From positions 1 to 64,000 of the forward strand of contig UQGG01000001.1 of NCBI GenBank assembly GCA_900540475.1: 64,000 bases of DNA, read 5' to 3'. A model generated the notes under the pieces. That model worked only from the letters and a program-made list of their open reading frames with translations, was not told the origin of the DNA and made no database searches. Shown one piece after another: positions 1 through 8,446 of this stretch. Made by a program: the position numbers and the translations under genes. This DNA comes from an uncultured Robinsoniella sp. Lineage in GTDB: Bacteria; Bacillota; Clostridia; Lachnospirales; Lachnospiraceae. Position 1 is the first letter of the stretch. Every line of letters starts with the position of its first letter.

Positions 1-61
1 TGAGCTGCGAAATGCATCAGGATTTCGGAGCGAATGCCCGCGTGCCGCCAAAAAGCGCTTC

Positions 62-177
62 GGGAAGGTTAGAAAATGCCAGTTCTGCGTTAAGCATTCC
101 AAACCAATGTCCTGGTCCGCCCCCTTCTCTTTCCGTACACTACCTCTGCATACAAAGCGTCTTAATCAGCTAAACCC
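62..177. repeat. Half copy of a dispersed palindromic element
   Basis: This stretch matches the right half of the palindrome at 17056-17233: both share the core GTTAGAAAATGCCAGTTCTG, a CGCCCCCTTCTCTTTCCGTA block and an ACAAAGCGTC...AACCCCAATA end. The left arm present in the other copy is replaced here by unrelated GC-rich sequence (1-60). It is non-coding and looks like a truncated or rearranged MITE-like element. Confidence 0.75.
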
Positions 178-274
178 CAATATTTTAACCTAAATTGTGC
201 GTTACAATATTAGAGCATATTTGAAAATGTAATTAAGGTAATACAAGACATTGTAATCCTTTTATGAAATAATA

Positions 275-356
275 AAAGAGACCTCGGTTTGATGTGCCCC
301 AGTAAGTTAGGCTTCGAATTCTAACGATTGGGAGTAGTTCATGAAGGGGTCTTTTT
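275..356 (+). ncRNA. Candidate structured RNA or terminator in the leader of the radical SAM operon
   Basis: Three nested stems are visible: AGACC (279-283) with GGTCT (348-352), CCCA (298-301) with TGGG (329-332), and GTTAG (306-310) with CTAAC (321-325). A run of five T follows the outer stem. No protein reading frame was found here. It could be a small RNA, the terminator of an upstream transcript, or a decayed element. No Rfam family was recognised by eye. Confidence 0.3.
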
Positions 357-524
357 GATATTCAAAAATCTTAAAAGGAACAGCACAGCTGGAAATGGCT
401 GTAAAAGAAGTTGCCCTACCTGTCAATAGATGATCTGAGGCAGAGGGGAAAAGTGGGAAACCTTTAAAAATGATATTCTTTTTTTGGAAATAAAAAGAAA
501 TTAAATCCCTTCACAAATCTCTAC

Positions 525-553
525 TTGAAGTTCTTCCTGAGAATGCGTATAAT
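525..553 (+). promoter_or_regulatory. Sigma-A type promoter for the radical SAM / RNase E-G operon
   Basis: TTGAAG (525-530), a 17-bp spacer and a perfect TATAAT (548-553) lie about 80 bp upstream of the start at 635. The spacing and -10 box are consensus and the -35 box has one or two mismatches. Confidence 0.7.
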
Positions 554-634
554 AAATCAGGTATGCATACCCACACCTGCTGTTCAAAGCAAGCAGGAGA
601 TGGTGTGCTGATTAACAACACACAAGGAGAAATA

Positions 635-2500
635 ATGAGAAAACTAGCTCTAAATGATGAAATATTACTAGAAATCGAGAAGCCGGCACGCTACATCGGC
701 AACGAAGTGAACTCGGTGATGAAGAATAAAGATGAGGTGGATATCAGATTTGCCATGTGCTTCCCGGATGTCTACGAGATCGGAATGTCGCATCTTGGAA
801 TTCAGATTCTTTACGATATGCTGAATCAGAGAGAAGATATCTGGTGTGAAAGGGTGTACTCTCCCTGGCTGGACCTGGACAAGGTCTTAAGAGAAAAGGA
901 TATCCCGCTTTTTGCACTGGAATCCCAGGAACCAATCAGGGAACTTGATTTCCTTGGCATCACTATTCAGTATGAGATGTGCTATACAAATATTCTGCAG
1001 ATACTGGATCTTGGCAAAATTCCGCTGTTAAGTCAGGACAGAGATGAGAATTGTCCAATTGTAATCGGCGGCGGACCATGCAGTTATAATCCGGAACCGC
1101 TGGCGGATTTCTTTGACCTGTTTTATATAGGAGAAGGAGAAACCGTATACTTCAGATTGATTGACTTATATAAAGAATATAAAGCAGCGGGAAAAGGAAG
1201 ACAGGCATTTTTAGAAGCGGCTGCCCATATCCCGGGCATATATGTACCCTCTCTTTATGAAGTAGCTTATAAAGAAGATGGAACCATTGCTTCTTTTTTG
1301 CCGAAAAATACAGATACCCCGGCAGTTGTTGAAAAGCAGATTGTAATGGATATCACCGATACTTATTATCCCAAAGCACCGGTAGTGCCTTTTATCAAAG
1401 CAACCCAGGATCGGGTCGTGCTGGAAATACAAAGGGGCTGTATCCGGGGATGCCGGTTCTGCCAGGCGGGAATGCTGTACCGTCCCACCAGAGAACGGGA
1501 TCTTGCCATGCTGAAGGAATACGCATCTGAGATGCTGAAAAATACAGGACATGAAGAAATTTCTTTAAGCTCTTTAAGTTCCAGCGACTATTCCCAGTTA
1601 GAAGGGTTAGTTACCTATTTAATAGAAGAATTCAAAGGAAAAGGGGTAAATATATCCCTGCCGTCCCTTCGTATCGATGCATTTTCACTGGATGTTATGA
1701 GTAAAGTGCAGGATGTGAAAAAGAGCAGCCTTACTTTTGCGCCGGAAGCCGGCTCCCAGCGTCTGCGGGATGTCATTAACAAGGGGCTGACGGAAGAAAA
1801 TATCATAGATGGTGCAGGCCAGGCGTTTGAAGGGGGCTGGAACCGGGTAAAACTGTATTTTATGCTGGGGCTGCCCACAGAGACAGAAGAGGATATGAAA
1901 GAGATCGCTCATCTGGCTGACCGCATTGCCAGACGGTATTATGAGATACCAAAAGAAGAGCGAAACGGTAAATGCCAGATTACGGTCAGTACGTCATTCT
2001 TTGTGCCAAAGCCATTCACACCATTCCAATGGATAGGGATGAACACGAAAGAGGAATTTCTGGGAAAAGCCAGAATTGTCAACCAGGAAGTAAAAGACCA
2101 GCTAAACCGCAAGAGTATTAAATATAACTGGCACGAAGCGGATGTGACTGTATTGGAAGGCCTGCTGGCACGGGGAGACCGTAAAGTTGGGGCAGCCATA
2201 CTGGATGCCTATCAAAACGGAGCCTTGTACGATGCATGGTCAGAGACATTTAAGAATCAGACCTGGATGGAAGCATTTGAACACACCGGCATAGATCCGG
2301 ATTTCTACACCATCCGAGAACGTTCCATGGACGAAATATTCCCCTGGGATTTTATAAATATTGGCGTATCAAAGAATTTCCTGAAAAAAGAATGGGAGAA
2401 AGCCGTTTCAGAGACCATTACCAATAACTGCCGCCAGGGTTGTTCCGGATGTGGGGCAGGGATATACAAAGGAGGCGTATGTATTGAAAGTAAGAATTAA
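635..2500 (+). CDS. Radical SAM protein, TIGR03960 family (N-terminal B12-binding-like domain)
   Basis: A 621-residue protein. The N-terminal part resembles a B12-binding-like Rossmann domain (MCFPDVYEIGMSHLG), followed by a radical SAM core with the 4Fe-4S motif C269-X3-C273-X2-C276 (RGCIRGCRFCQAG). Members are uncharacterised but are regularly found next to a TIGR03936 protein and RNase E/G in clostridia, which suggests a link to RNA or ribosome metabolism. ATG at 635 follows AAGGAG at the right distance; the frame stays open upstream to 563 without a comparable binding site. It overlaps the next gene by 17 nt, so the two are translationally coupled. The C-terminus carries a Cys-rich segment (CRQGCSGCGAG) that may bind a second cluster or metal. 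Confidence 0.9.
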   Translation: MRKLALNDEILLEIEKPARYIGNEVNSVMKNKDEVDIRFAMCFPDVYEIGMSHLGIQILYDMLNQREDIWCERVYSPWLDLDKVLREKDIPLFALESQEPIRELDFLGITIQYEMCYTNILQILDLGKIPLLSQDRDENCPIVIGGGPCSYNPEPLADFFDLFYIGEGETVYFRLIDLYKEYKAAGKGRQAFLEAAAHIPGIYVPSLYEVAYKEDGTIASFLPKNTDTPAVVEKQIVMDITDTYYPKAPVVPFIKATQDRVVLEIQRGCIRGCRFCQAGMLYRPTRERDLAMLKEYASEMLKNTGHEEISLSSLSSSDYSQLEGLVTYLIEEFKGKGVNISLPSLRIDAFSLDVMSKVQDVKKSSLTFAPEAGSQRLRDVINKGLTEENIIDGAGQAFEGGWNRVKLYFMLGLPTETEEDMKEIAHLADRIARRYYEIPKEERNGKCQITVSTSFFVPKPFTPFQWIGMNTKEEFLGKARIVNQEVKDQLNRKSIKYNWHEADVTVLEGLLARGDRKVGAAILDAYQNGALYDAWSETFKNQTWMEAFEHTGIDPDFYTIRERSMDEIFPWDFINIGVSKNFLKKEWEKAVSETITNNCRQGCSGCGAGIYKGGVCIESKN

Positions 2501-3200
2501 ATTTGCAAAAGAAGGTGTTATGAAATTTATCGGACATCTGGATATCATGCGCTATTTTCAAAAAGCTATGAGAAGAGGAAATATTGACATCGCATTTACG
2601 GAAGGATTCAGCCCCCATATGATTATGTCCTTTGCAGCACCGCTGGGAGTGGGGCTTACCAGTACCGGAGAATATCTGGATATTGAAGTAAATACCGAGA
2701 TTTCTTCTAAAGATGCTATAGAGCAGTTAAATGCGTGCATGGTGGAAGGAATGTCCATATTGAGTTTTCGCAGGATTCCGGAAGAGAAGGCAAGCAAAGC
2801 CATGTCACTGGTTGCGGCAGCGGATTATCTGGTGAATTTCCGGGAAGAGAGAGATGCAGGTCAGGATTATAAGAGCCGTCTGCAGGAATTTTACAACCGG
2901 GAATCCATCACCATTGTTAAGAAAACGAAGAAAAGTGAAAAAGAAGTAGATATCAAGCCTATGATCTATGCACTGGAGCAGCGGGATGATGGAATCTTCA
3001 TGCAGCTTGCAACCGGCAGTGTCAATAATCTGAAGCCGGAGCTTGTGATGGAGGCATTTGCCCAGTATCTGGGAGAGGAACCGAAACCATTCGGGCTTCT
3101 GGTTCACCGCCTCGAAGTCTATGCAGATCTTGGAAATGAGAAGAAGCGCAGGCTGGTATCTCTGGAAGATCTGGGAGAGGACATACCAGACCTGACCTGA
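2484..3200 (+). CDS. TIGR03936 family radical-SAM-associated protein (DUF2344)
   Basis: A 238-residue protein beginning KVRIKFAKEG with the family signature FIGHLDIMRYFQKAMRR and a conserved SPHMIMSFAAPLGVG segment. In this family the protein is either separate from or fused to the upstream TIGR03960 radical SAM protein; its biochemical role is unknown. TTG at 2484 is chosen as start because GGAGG lies 8 nt upstream (2471-2475) and family members begin at this point. The nearby ATG at 2479 is out of frame. The gene overlaps the end of the radical SAM gene, consistent with a stoichiometric pair. Confidence 0.85.
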   Translation: MKVRIKFAKEGVMKFIGHLDIMRYFQKAMRRGNIDIAFTEGFSPHMIMSFAAPLGVGLTSTGEYLDIEVNTEISSKDAIEQLNACMVEGMSILSFRRIPEEKASKAMSLVAAADYLVNFREERDAGQDYKSRLQEFYNRESITIVKKTKKSEKEVDIKPMIYALEQRDDGIFMQLATGSVNNLKPELVMEAFAQYLGEEPKPFGLLVHRLEVYADLGNEKKRRLVSLEDLGEDIPDLT

Positions 3201-3280
3201 AAATTAAGTGCCCGTCCCGCGCACCCCTTTGCGGGCGGCAGCAAACCGGGCACCGGTCATGATCCTGGACAGGATAGGAA

Positions 3281-4489
3281 ATGGAAGAAAATATAAGTAA
3301 ACTGGTCATCACAAGAACCGGGGGACAGATTTTAACAACCCTGCTTCAGGATGGGAAACCGGTGGAATTTCATTTAGAACCGGAAGGGGAAGAATCTCTT
3401 CTGGGTAATATCTATATCGGAAAAGTACAGAATATCGTTAAAAATATCCAGGCTGCCTTTATCGAGATCAAAAACGGCTTACCCTGTTACTATGCCCTGG
3501 AAGAAAATCCCGAGCCTGTCTATACCAATAAAATGAATTCCCGCAGACTGGTGGCGGGAGATGAGCTTCTGGTGCAGGTGAGCCGTGAAAATATGAAAAC
3601 AAAGGCGCCTACCGTCACTTCAAATCTCAGCTTTACCGGGAAATATCTGGTTCTCACCAGTGGTAATATGCGGATCGGGGTATCGGGCAAACTGTCGCCT
3701 TTTCAGAAAAAAGAACTGAAAAATCTTATGGAAGAGTACCGATCCGAAGATTATGGCTGGATTATTAGAACCAATGCCGCACAGGCATCGGTGGAGGAGT
3801 TAAGGCAGGAAGCGGTCCAATTGATACAGCAATATAAGAATTTAAAGGAACGGGCTAAATTCAGAACCTGTTTTTCCTGCCTTTACCAGACCCCCAAGAA
3901 TTATCTGACCCAGCTGCGGGATACCTATAGCGGAAAGCTGGAAGCGATTCTGACAGATGACAGGGAATTGTATGATTCCATGCAGGAATTTCTAATAGAA
4001 TGCCAGCCAAAGGATCTGGAAAAGCTGTCATTTTACGAAGATGCCCTGCTGCCCCTGGATAAACTTTACAATCTGGAACAGGCGCTGAAAGATGCGCTGA
4101 AAGAGCGTGTATGGCTGAAATCCGGAGCTTATCTGATCATTCAGCCTACGGAAGCCCTCACATCCATTGACGTGAATACGGGCAAATACGACGGTCACAA
4201 GAATCAGGAAGCTACCTTTTTAAAAATCAATCTGGAGGCAGCCAGAGAAATTGCCAGGCAGCTGCGGCTGCGGAATATTTCCGGCATTATTATTGTGGAC
4301 TTCATCAATATGAAATCTCCGGATTCCAAGAAGCAGCTAATGGAGGGATTTGAGGCGTATCTGTCAAAAGATCCAATCAAAGCAGCACTTGTAGATATGA
4401 CGGCATTGGAACTGGTGGAAGTAACCAGGAAAAAAGTGAAAAAATCCCTGGCAGAACAGGTGCAGGCAATTGCCTGGTATCACGCTTAG
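3281..4489 (+). CDS. rng: Ribonuclease E/G family endoribonuclease
   Basis: A 402-residue RNase E/G. An N-terminal S1-type RNA-binding segment (GNIYIGKVQNIVKNIQAAFI) is followed by the catalytic region with the Mg-binding SIDVNTGKYDG and IVDFINM motifs that carry the two catalytic Asp residues. It would cleave single-stranded, 5-prime-monophosphorylated RNA in mRNA decay and rRNA maturation. It ends soon after the catalytic domain and lacks the CPxCxG zinc-link and extended C-terminus of the roughly 490-residue E. coli RNase G, as in other short clostridial versions. In related genomes this gene directly precedes rplU; here two genes and a palindrome separate them. No strong ribosome binding site precedes ATG 3281 (only AGGATAGGA). 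Confidence 0.88.
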   Translation: MEENISKLVITRTGGQILTTLLQDGKPVEFHLEPEGEESLLGNIYIGKVQNIVKNIQAAFIEIKNGLPCYYALEENPEPVYTNKMNSRRLVAGDELLVQVSRENMKTKAPTVTSNLSFTGKYLVLTSGNMRIGVSGKLSPFQKKELKNLMEEYRSEDYGWIIRTNAAQASVEELRQEAVQLIQQYKNLKERAKFRTCFSCLYQTPKNYLTQLRDTYSGKLEAILTDDRELYDSMQEFLIECQPKDLEKLSFYEDALLPLDKLYNLEQALKDALKERVWLKSGAYLIIQPTEALTSIDVNTGKYDGHKNQEATFLKINLEAAREIARQLRLRNISGIIIVDFINMKSPDSKKQLMEGFEAYLSKDPIKAALVDMTALELVEVTRKKVKKSLAEQVQAIAWYHA

Positions 4490-4492
4490 TAA

Positions 4493-4657
4493 CTAGTACT
4501 GCATTGTATAAATAACTATGATTATAGCACCCGCTATCTGCGCCAGGTGCACGTCAGCGAAGCTAATCGCAGCCCACTACGCCGTCGCTTCGCAGACGCA
4601 CACCTGACGCAGATATCAGGTACTCTGTTCACAGTTATTTACGCAATGCTGTACTAG
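4493..4657. repeat. Long imperfect palindrome (MITE-like element)
   Basis: The ends are CTAGTAC (4493-4499) and GTACTAG (4651-4657). Arms of about 70 nt pair almost throughout, for example GCATTG...AAATAACT on the left with AGTTATTT...CAATGC on the right, around a short GC-rich loop near 4562-4587. It is non-coding and sits between RNase E/G and the PHP gene, where clostridial relatives usually have rplU next. It looks like an inserted palindromic element or a very large hairpin. Confidence 0.8.
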
Positions 4658-4704
4658 CAGGATGGTTCACTTGGAGTATACTGAGATACAAAGGAAGTGA
4701 CTTT

Positions 4705-5526
4705 ATGATCAGAGCGGATTTACATTTACACAGCCGTTATTCCGATGGCAGTGATTCAGCAGAAATGGTTTTTGAAAAAAGCGTCCGGGAAGGACTGGAC
4801 GTAATTGCACTTACAGACCATGATGCCCCGCCAAAGGAAGATATCTTAAAAGACCTTGGCAGAAAATATCAGATGCAGGTGATTATGGGAATGGAATGCG
4901 GCACCAGGGATTCTGAGACGAAACTGGATGCCCATATCCTGGCATACAATACAGACGACTATGAGCCTCTCGCCAGACTGATGAAACCGGTTCTTGAAAT
5001 GAGGCATGAACGAAGCTTATGGCAGATAAAACGCCTGGTAGAAATGGGCTATGACATCAGCCTGGAAGAAGCAGAAAAGGAAACAGACGGCTGCTGCATC
5101 TACCGTCAGCATATTAATTATGTATTATATAAAACAGGGCAGATTGATGCTATGTTCGGCACCTGGATGCAGCGGATGTACCGGGAAAACGGACCATTAA
5201 GGGTGCGCTACGAATATCCGGAGACAACAGAGGTTGTTAAAGCCATTGTCAAAGGCGGCGGCAGGGCGGTGCTTGCTCATCCGGGACAGCAGCAGAACAT
5301 CCGCCTGATTCCCAAACTGGTGGAAGCAGGACTGACCGGTGTGGAATTACTGCACCCGTCCAATACGCCCTTTGATCTAAAAGAAATAGCGGCAACGGCG
5401 GAGTATTATCATTTATTTTTAACAGGCGGAAGCGATTATCACGGCCTGCTTTCCCCAAAGGGAGGACAGGTGGGAGAAAGCGTCATGGAATATCAGGATA
5501 TCCATGAAATTTTTCAGCCAATGTAG
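4705..5526 (+). CDS. PHP domain phosphoesterase
   Basis: A 273-residue PHP domain protein. The metal-binding motifs are present: DLHLHSRYSDGS at the N-terminus, ALTDHD at about residue 37, a GMECG segment, AVLAHPG near residue 193, and GSDYHG near residue 246. The family includes 3',5'-nucleoside bisphosphate phosphatases and RNase AM (YciV/TrpH-like), which hydrolyse phosphoesters with a trinuclear metal centre. The substrate here is not determined. ATG 4705 follows AAGGAAG. The next gene starts 44 bp downstream, so the two may be co-transcribed. Confidence 0.85.
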   Translation: MIRADLHLHSRYSDGSDSAEMVFEKSVREGLDVIALTDHDAPPKEDILKDLGRKYQMQVIMGMECGTRDSETKLDAHILAYNTDDYEPLARLMKPVLEMRHERSLWQIKRLVEMGYDISLEEAEKETDGCCIYRQHINYVLYKTGQIDAMFGTWMQRMYRENGPLRVRYEYPETTEVVKAIVKGGGRAVLAHPGQQQNIRLIPKLVEAGLTGVELLHPSNTPFDLKEIAATAEYYHLFLTGGSDYHGLLSPKGGQVGESVMEYQDIHEIFQPM

Positions 5527-5570
5527 AATCAATACTAAAAAACTGCTCATAATAGATGGAGGAAACAATT

Positions 5571-5936
5571 ATGATTAAATTTAACCACTTTAACTTTAAT
5601 GTCCTGGATTTAGAAAAATCCCTCACTTTTTATGAAAAAGCACTTGGCTTAAAGCCGGTGCGGGAAAAAAATGCATCGGACGGTTCTTTTAAGCTTGTAT
5701 ATCTGGGGGATGGGATTACCGAATTTACTCTGGAGCTCACCTACCTGACAGATCGTAAAGAGCCATACAATCTTGGGGAAGATGAATTCCATCTGGCATT
5801 CGTAACGGATGATTATGAAGGATTTCATCAGAGACACAAAGAGATGGGATGCATCTGTTTCGAAAATGAAGCGATGGGAATCTATTTTATAGCAGATCCG
5901 GACGGATACTGGATTGAAATTGTGCCGGAAAGATAA
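5571..5936 (+). CDS. VOC family protein, lactoylglutathione lyase-like
   Basis: A 121-residue single-domain vicinal oxygen chelate protein with the glyoxalase I pattern: HFNFNVLDLEKSLTFYEKAL at the N-terminus and FIADPDGYWIEIVPE at the C-terminus, which carry likely metal ligands (His early, Glu at the end). It may isomerise a methylglyoxal adduct, but the thiol cofactor and exact substrate cannot be read from the sequence. The ATG at 5571 is preferred over the in-frame ATG at 5556 because GGAGG (5559-5563) lies between the two. Confidence 0.8.
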   Translation: MIKFNHFNFNVLDLEKSLTFYEKALGLKPVREKNASDGSFKLVYLGDGITEFTLELTYLTDRKEPYNLGEDEFHLAFVTDDYEGFHQRHKEMGCICFENEAMGIYFIADPDGYWIEIVPER

Positions 5937-5982
5937 GATCTGGAAATTGCGCGAAAAATAAGGAATAATTTTGAAAAAATAG

Positions 5983-6011
5983 TTGACGTAAAATCTTCAG
6001 TATGCTATTAT
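5983..6011 (+). promoter_or_regulatory. Promoter of the rplU-prp-rpmA operon
   Basis: TTGACG (5983-5988), 17 bp, then TATTAT (6006-6011). This near-consensus housekeeping promoter lies about 80 bp upstream of rplU, leaving room for a leader RNA. Confidence 0.8.
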
Positions 6012-6017
6012 ACTCTA

Positions 6018-6094
6018 GTATGCCGCACAGAGAGGTCTAAGAGTCATGCAGATGATCACCAAATCTGGCGAGTAATGATAATAGGAGGTGCCAT
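6018..6094 (+). promoter_or_regulatory. Candidate L21 leader (ribosomal protein autoregulation)
   Basis: A 77-nt untranslated leader precedes rplU. It contains a small hairpin (CAGAT / ATCTG around GATCACCAA, about 6050-6068) and ends in AGGAGGTG. Firmicute rplU operons commonly carry an L21 leader here. The assignment rests on position and this one hairpin, not on a covariance search. Confidence 0.4.
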
Positions 6095-6400
6095 ATGTAC
6101 GCAATTATTGCAACAGGTGGTAAACAGTACAAAGTAGCCGAAGGCGATATCATTAACGTAGAAAAGCTTGGAGTAGAAGCTGGAGAGACTGTTACTTTTG
6201 ATCAAGTACTTGCAGTAAGCAATGATAGTCTTAAAGTTGGAGCTGACGTTGAAAACGCAACTGTAACCGGTAGCGTTGTGAAAAACGGTAAAGCGAGAAA
6301 AGTTATTGTTTACAAGTATAAGAGAAAAACTGGATATCATAAGAAAAACGGTCATAGACAGCAGTTTACACAGGTTAAGATTGAAAAAATTAACGGTTAA
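6095..6400 (+). CDS. rplU: Large ribosomal subunit protein bL21
   Basis: A 101-residue protein of usual length beginning MYAIIATGGKQYKV and ending in the basic RRKTGYHKKNGHRQ-like 23S rRNA-binding segment (here YKRKTGYHKKNGHRQQFT). It is a structural component of the 50S subunit that binds 23S rRNA. ATG 6095 follows AGGAGGTGCCAT. First gene of rplU-prp-rpmA, with prp beginning within 7 nt of its stop. Confidence 0.97.
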   Translation: MYAIIATGGKQYKVAEGDIINVEKLGVEAGETVTFDQVLAVSNDSLKVGADVENATVTGSVVKNGKARKVIVYKYKRKTGYHKKNGHRQQFTQVKIEKING

Positions 6401-6406
6401 TTGTCA

Positions 6407-6730
6407 ATGATTAAAATCACAGTTTATCAGAGTTCAGAAGTATATAGAGGTTTTGTAGCCAAAGGTCATGCGGGTTACGGGGAAGAAGGACAGGATATAA
6501 TCTGTGCTGCCGTATCAGTGCTGACTGTGAATGCAATTAATTCCATAGAGCAGTTTACTGAGGATAAATTCGCCGTAAGGCAGGATGATAATGGCTTGGT
6601 AGAATTGATCTTGGAAGGTGCAGTTTCAAAAGAGACGAAGCTCTTGCTGGATTCGATGATTCTAGGGTTACAGGATATCCAAAATAATTACGGTAATGAA
6701 TATATCAAGATTATATTCAAGGAGGTGTAA
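6407..6730 (+). CDS. prp: Ribosomal-processing cysteine protease Prp
   Basis: A 107-residue Prp (YsxB family). The catalytic dyad is visible as H21 in KGHAGYG and C33 in IICAAVSVL, with the spacing known from S. aureus Prp. The enzyme removes the N-terminal extension of ribosomal protein L27 before or during 50S assembly. The substrate is encoded immediately downstream with a matching extension. ATG 6407 is preferred; an in-frame TTG at 6401 is possible. There is no clear ribosome binding site, so translation is probably coupled to rplU. Confidence 0.92.
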   Translation: MIKITVYQSSEVYRGFVAKGHAGYGEEGQDIICAAVSVLTVNAINSIEQFTEDKFAVRQDDNGLVELILEGAVSKETKLLLDSMILGLQDIQNNYGNEYIKIIFKEV

Positions 6731-6734
6731 GACT

Positions 6735-7022
6735 ATGTTAAAAATGAACCTTCAAATTTTCGCTCATAAAAAGGGAGTTGGTTCTACTAAGAATGGTAGA
6801 GATTCCGAATCCAAGAGATTAGGTGCGAAAAGAGCTGACGGACAATTTGTAAAAGCTGGAAATATTCTTTACAGACAGCGTGGAACTAAAATTCACCCGG
6901 GCGTTAACGTTGGACGTGGTGGAGACGATACTTTATTCGCTTTAGTTGACGGTGTTGTAAGATTCCAAAGAAAAGGAAGAGATAAGAAACAAGTTTCTAT
7001 CGTTCCAGTATCAGCAGAATAG
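6735..7022 (+). CDS. rpmA: Large ribosomal subunit protein bL27 with cleavable N-terminal extension
   Basis: A 95-residue L27. It begins MLKMNLQIF followed by AHKKGVGSTKNGRDSESKRLG, so a nine-residue extension precedes the mature N-terminus that reaches the peptidyl transferase centre. The L-Q-[FI]-F / A-x-K-K-G junction is the known Prp cleavage pattern of Firmicutes. ATG 6735 is placed after GGAGGTG at 6721; the frame is open upstream but inside prp. A terminator follows. Confidence 0.96.
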   Translation: MLKMNLQIFAHKKGVGSTKNGRDSESKRLGAKRADGQFVKAGNILYRQRGTKIHPGVNVGRGGDDTLFALVDGVVRFQRKGRDKKQVSIVPVSAE

Positions 7023-7029
7023 TAAAGGT

Positions 7030-7065
7030 GGCTTCAAATCAAATTGGTTTGAAGCCTATTTTTTT
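7030..7065 (+). terminator. Intrinsic terminator after rpmA
   Basis: GGCTTCAAA (7030-7038) pairs perfectly with TTTGAAGCC (7048-7056), followed by a T-rich run to 7065. It separates the ribosomal genes from obgE, whose ribosome binding site lies just beyond. Confidence 0.9.
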
Positions 7066-7084
7066 AGAAAGAAGGTGAATGGAA

Positions 7085-8377
7085 ATGTTCGCAGACAGAG
7101 CAAAAATAACCATACGTTCTGGTAAAGGCGGGGACGGCCATGTAAGCTTTCGAAGAGAATTATATGTTGCCAACGGCGGTCCTGACGGAGGAAACGGCGG
7201 TAAAGGCGGAGATATTATTTTTGAAGTAGACGAAGGCTTAAATACGCTGGTAGACTACCGCCATAAACGCAAGTTCAGTGCACAGGACGGTGAGCAGGGT
7301 GGTAAGAAACGCTGCCATGGAGGCAACGGCAGTGATTTGGTACTAAAGGTTCCGGAAGGTACGGTAATAAAAGAGGCAGAGAGCAATAAGGTAATTGCAG
7401 ACATGTCCGGAGATAACCGCAGACAGGTTATCTTAAAGGGCGGCAAAGGCGGACTTGGCAATATGAATTTTGCCACACCCACTATGCAGGTGCCAAAATA
7501 TGCACAGCCCGGACAGGCGTCAAAGGAACTTATGGTAAATCTGGAATTAAAGGTGATCGCAGATGTGGGACTGGTAGGTTTTCCAAATGTAGGGAAATCC
7601 ACATTGTTATCCCGTGTTACCAATGCGAGGCCAAAGATTGCCAATTATCACTTTACAACCTTAAACCCCAATCTGGGAGTAGTAGACCTGGGCGGTGGAA
7701 AAGGATTTGTAATTGCGGATATCCCCGGATTGATTGAAGGTGCTTCCGAAGGTGTTGGTCTTGGACATGAGTTTTTACGTCATATTGAACGTACTAAAGT
7801 AATGATCCATATGGTAGATGCAGCATCCACAGAAGGACGGGATCCAATTGAAGATATCTATAAAATCAACGAAGAATTAAAAGCTTATAATGAAGAAATT
7901 GCGGCAAGGCCACAGGTAATTGCAGCAAATAAAATAGATGCCATTTTTGAAGGTGACGAAGATCCTGTTCAGAAGATCCGGGATGAATTTGAACCCCAGG
8001 GAATTAAAGTATTTGCCATATCCGCGGTTAGCGGTAAAGGCTTAAAAGAATTATTGTATTATGTACGGGAACTGTTGGATACGGTACCGGAAGCTCCGAT
8101 GGTATTTGAACAGGAATTTTTCCCGGAAGAATTTAACATGAGTGAGAACCTTCCGTACACGGTTGAAAAATCCACGGAAGAGGAGCATACCTACATCGTG
8201 GAAGGACCGAAAATTGAAAAAATGCTGGGCTATACCAATCTGGAGTCAGAAAAAGGATTTGCATTCTTCCAGAAGTTCTTAAAAGATACCGGCATACTGA
8301 ATGAATTAGAAGCTGCAGGAATTGAAGAAGGCGACACAGTGCGCATGTATGGACTGCAGTTTGATTACTATAAATAA
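7085..8377 (+). CDS. obgE: GTPase Obg (CgtA)
   Basis: A 430-residue protein with the Gly-rich Obg fold (about 1-158; repeated GGxGG), a Ras-like G domain with G1 GFPNVGKST, G3 DIPGLIEG and NKID-type G4 (AANKIDA), and a C-terminal OCT domain (about 350-430). It acts in late 50S assembly and stress control. The start at 7085 (MFADRAKI) is preferred over the in-frame ATG at 7079, because GAAGGTG at 7071-7077 would be only 1-2 nt from 7079. Genomic position downstream of rpmA is conserved in Firmicutes. Confidence 0.96.
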   Translation: MFADRAKITIRSGKGGDGHVSFRRELYVANGGPDGGNGGKGGDIIFEVDEGLNTLVDYRHKRKFSAQDGEQGGKKRCHGGNGSDLVLKVPEGTVIKEAESNKVIADMSGDNRRQVILKGGKGGLGNMNFATPTMQVPKYAQPGQASKELMVNLELKVIADVGLVGFPNVGKSTLLSRVTNARPKIANYHFTTLNPNLGVVDLGGGKGFVIADIPGLIEGASEGVGLGHEFLRHIERTKVMIHMVDAASTEGRDPIEDIYKINEELKAYNEEIAARPQVIAANKIDAIFEGDEDPVQKIRDEFEPQGIKVFAISAVSGKGLKELLYYVRELLDTVPEAPMVFEQEFFPEEFNMSENLPYTVEKSTEEEHTYIVEGPKIEKMLGYTNLESEKGFAFFQKFLKDTGILNELEAAGIEEGDTVRMYGLQFDYYK

Positions 8378-8446
8378 TTTCATATAGATAAAAGAGGATA
8401 TGTGTGCCGGATAACGTGATTACCAGGCATCGTATCGGAGGGAAAG

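Noticed and set aside
305..325. T-arm-like GTTAG...CTAAC hairpin as part of a tRNA gene
   Set aside because: No acceptor stem, D-arm or anticodon arm can be drawn around it.
744..935. Minus-strand open frames under the radical SAM, RNase E/G, obgE and GH101 genes
   Set aside because: They have no ribosome binding site and no recognisable domain, and they mirror the codon pattern of well-supported genes on the other strand.
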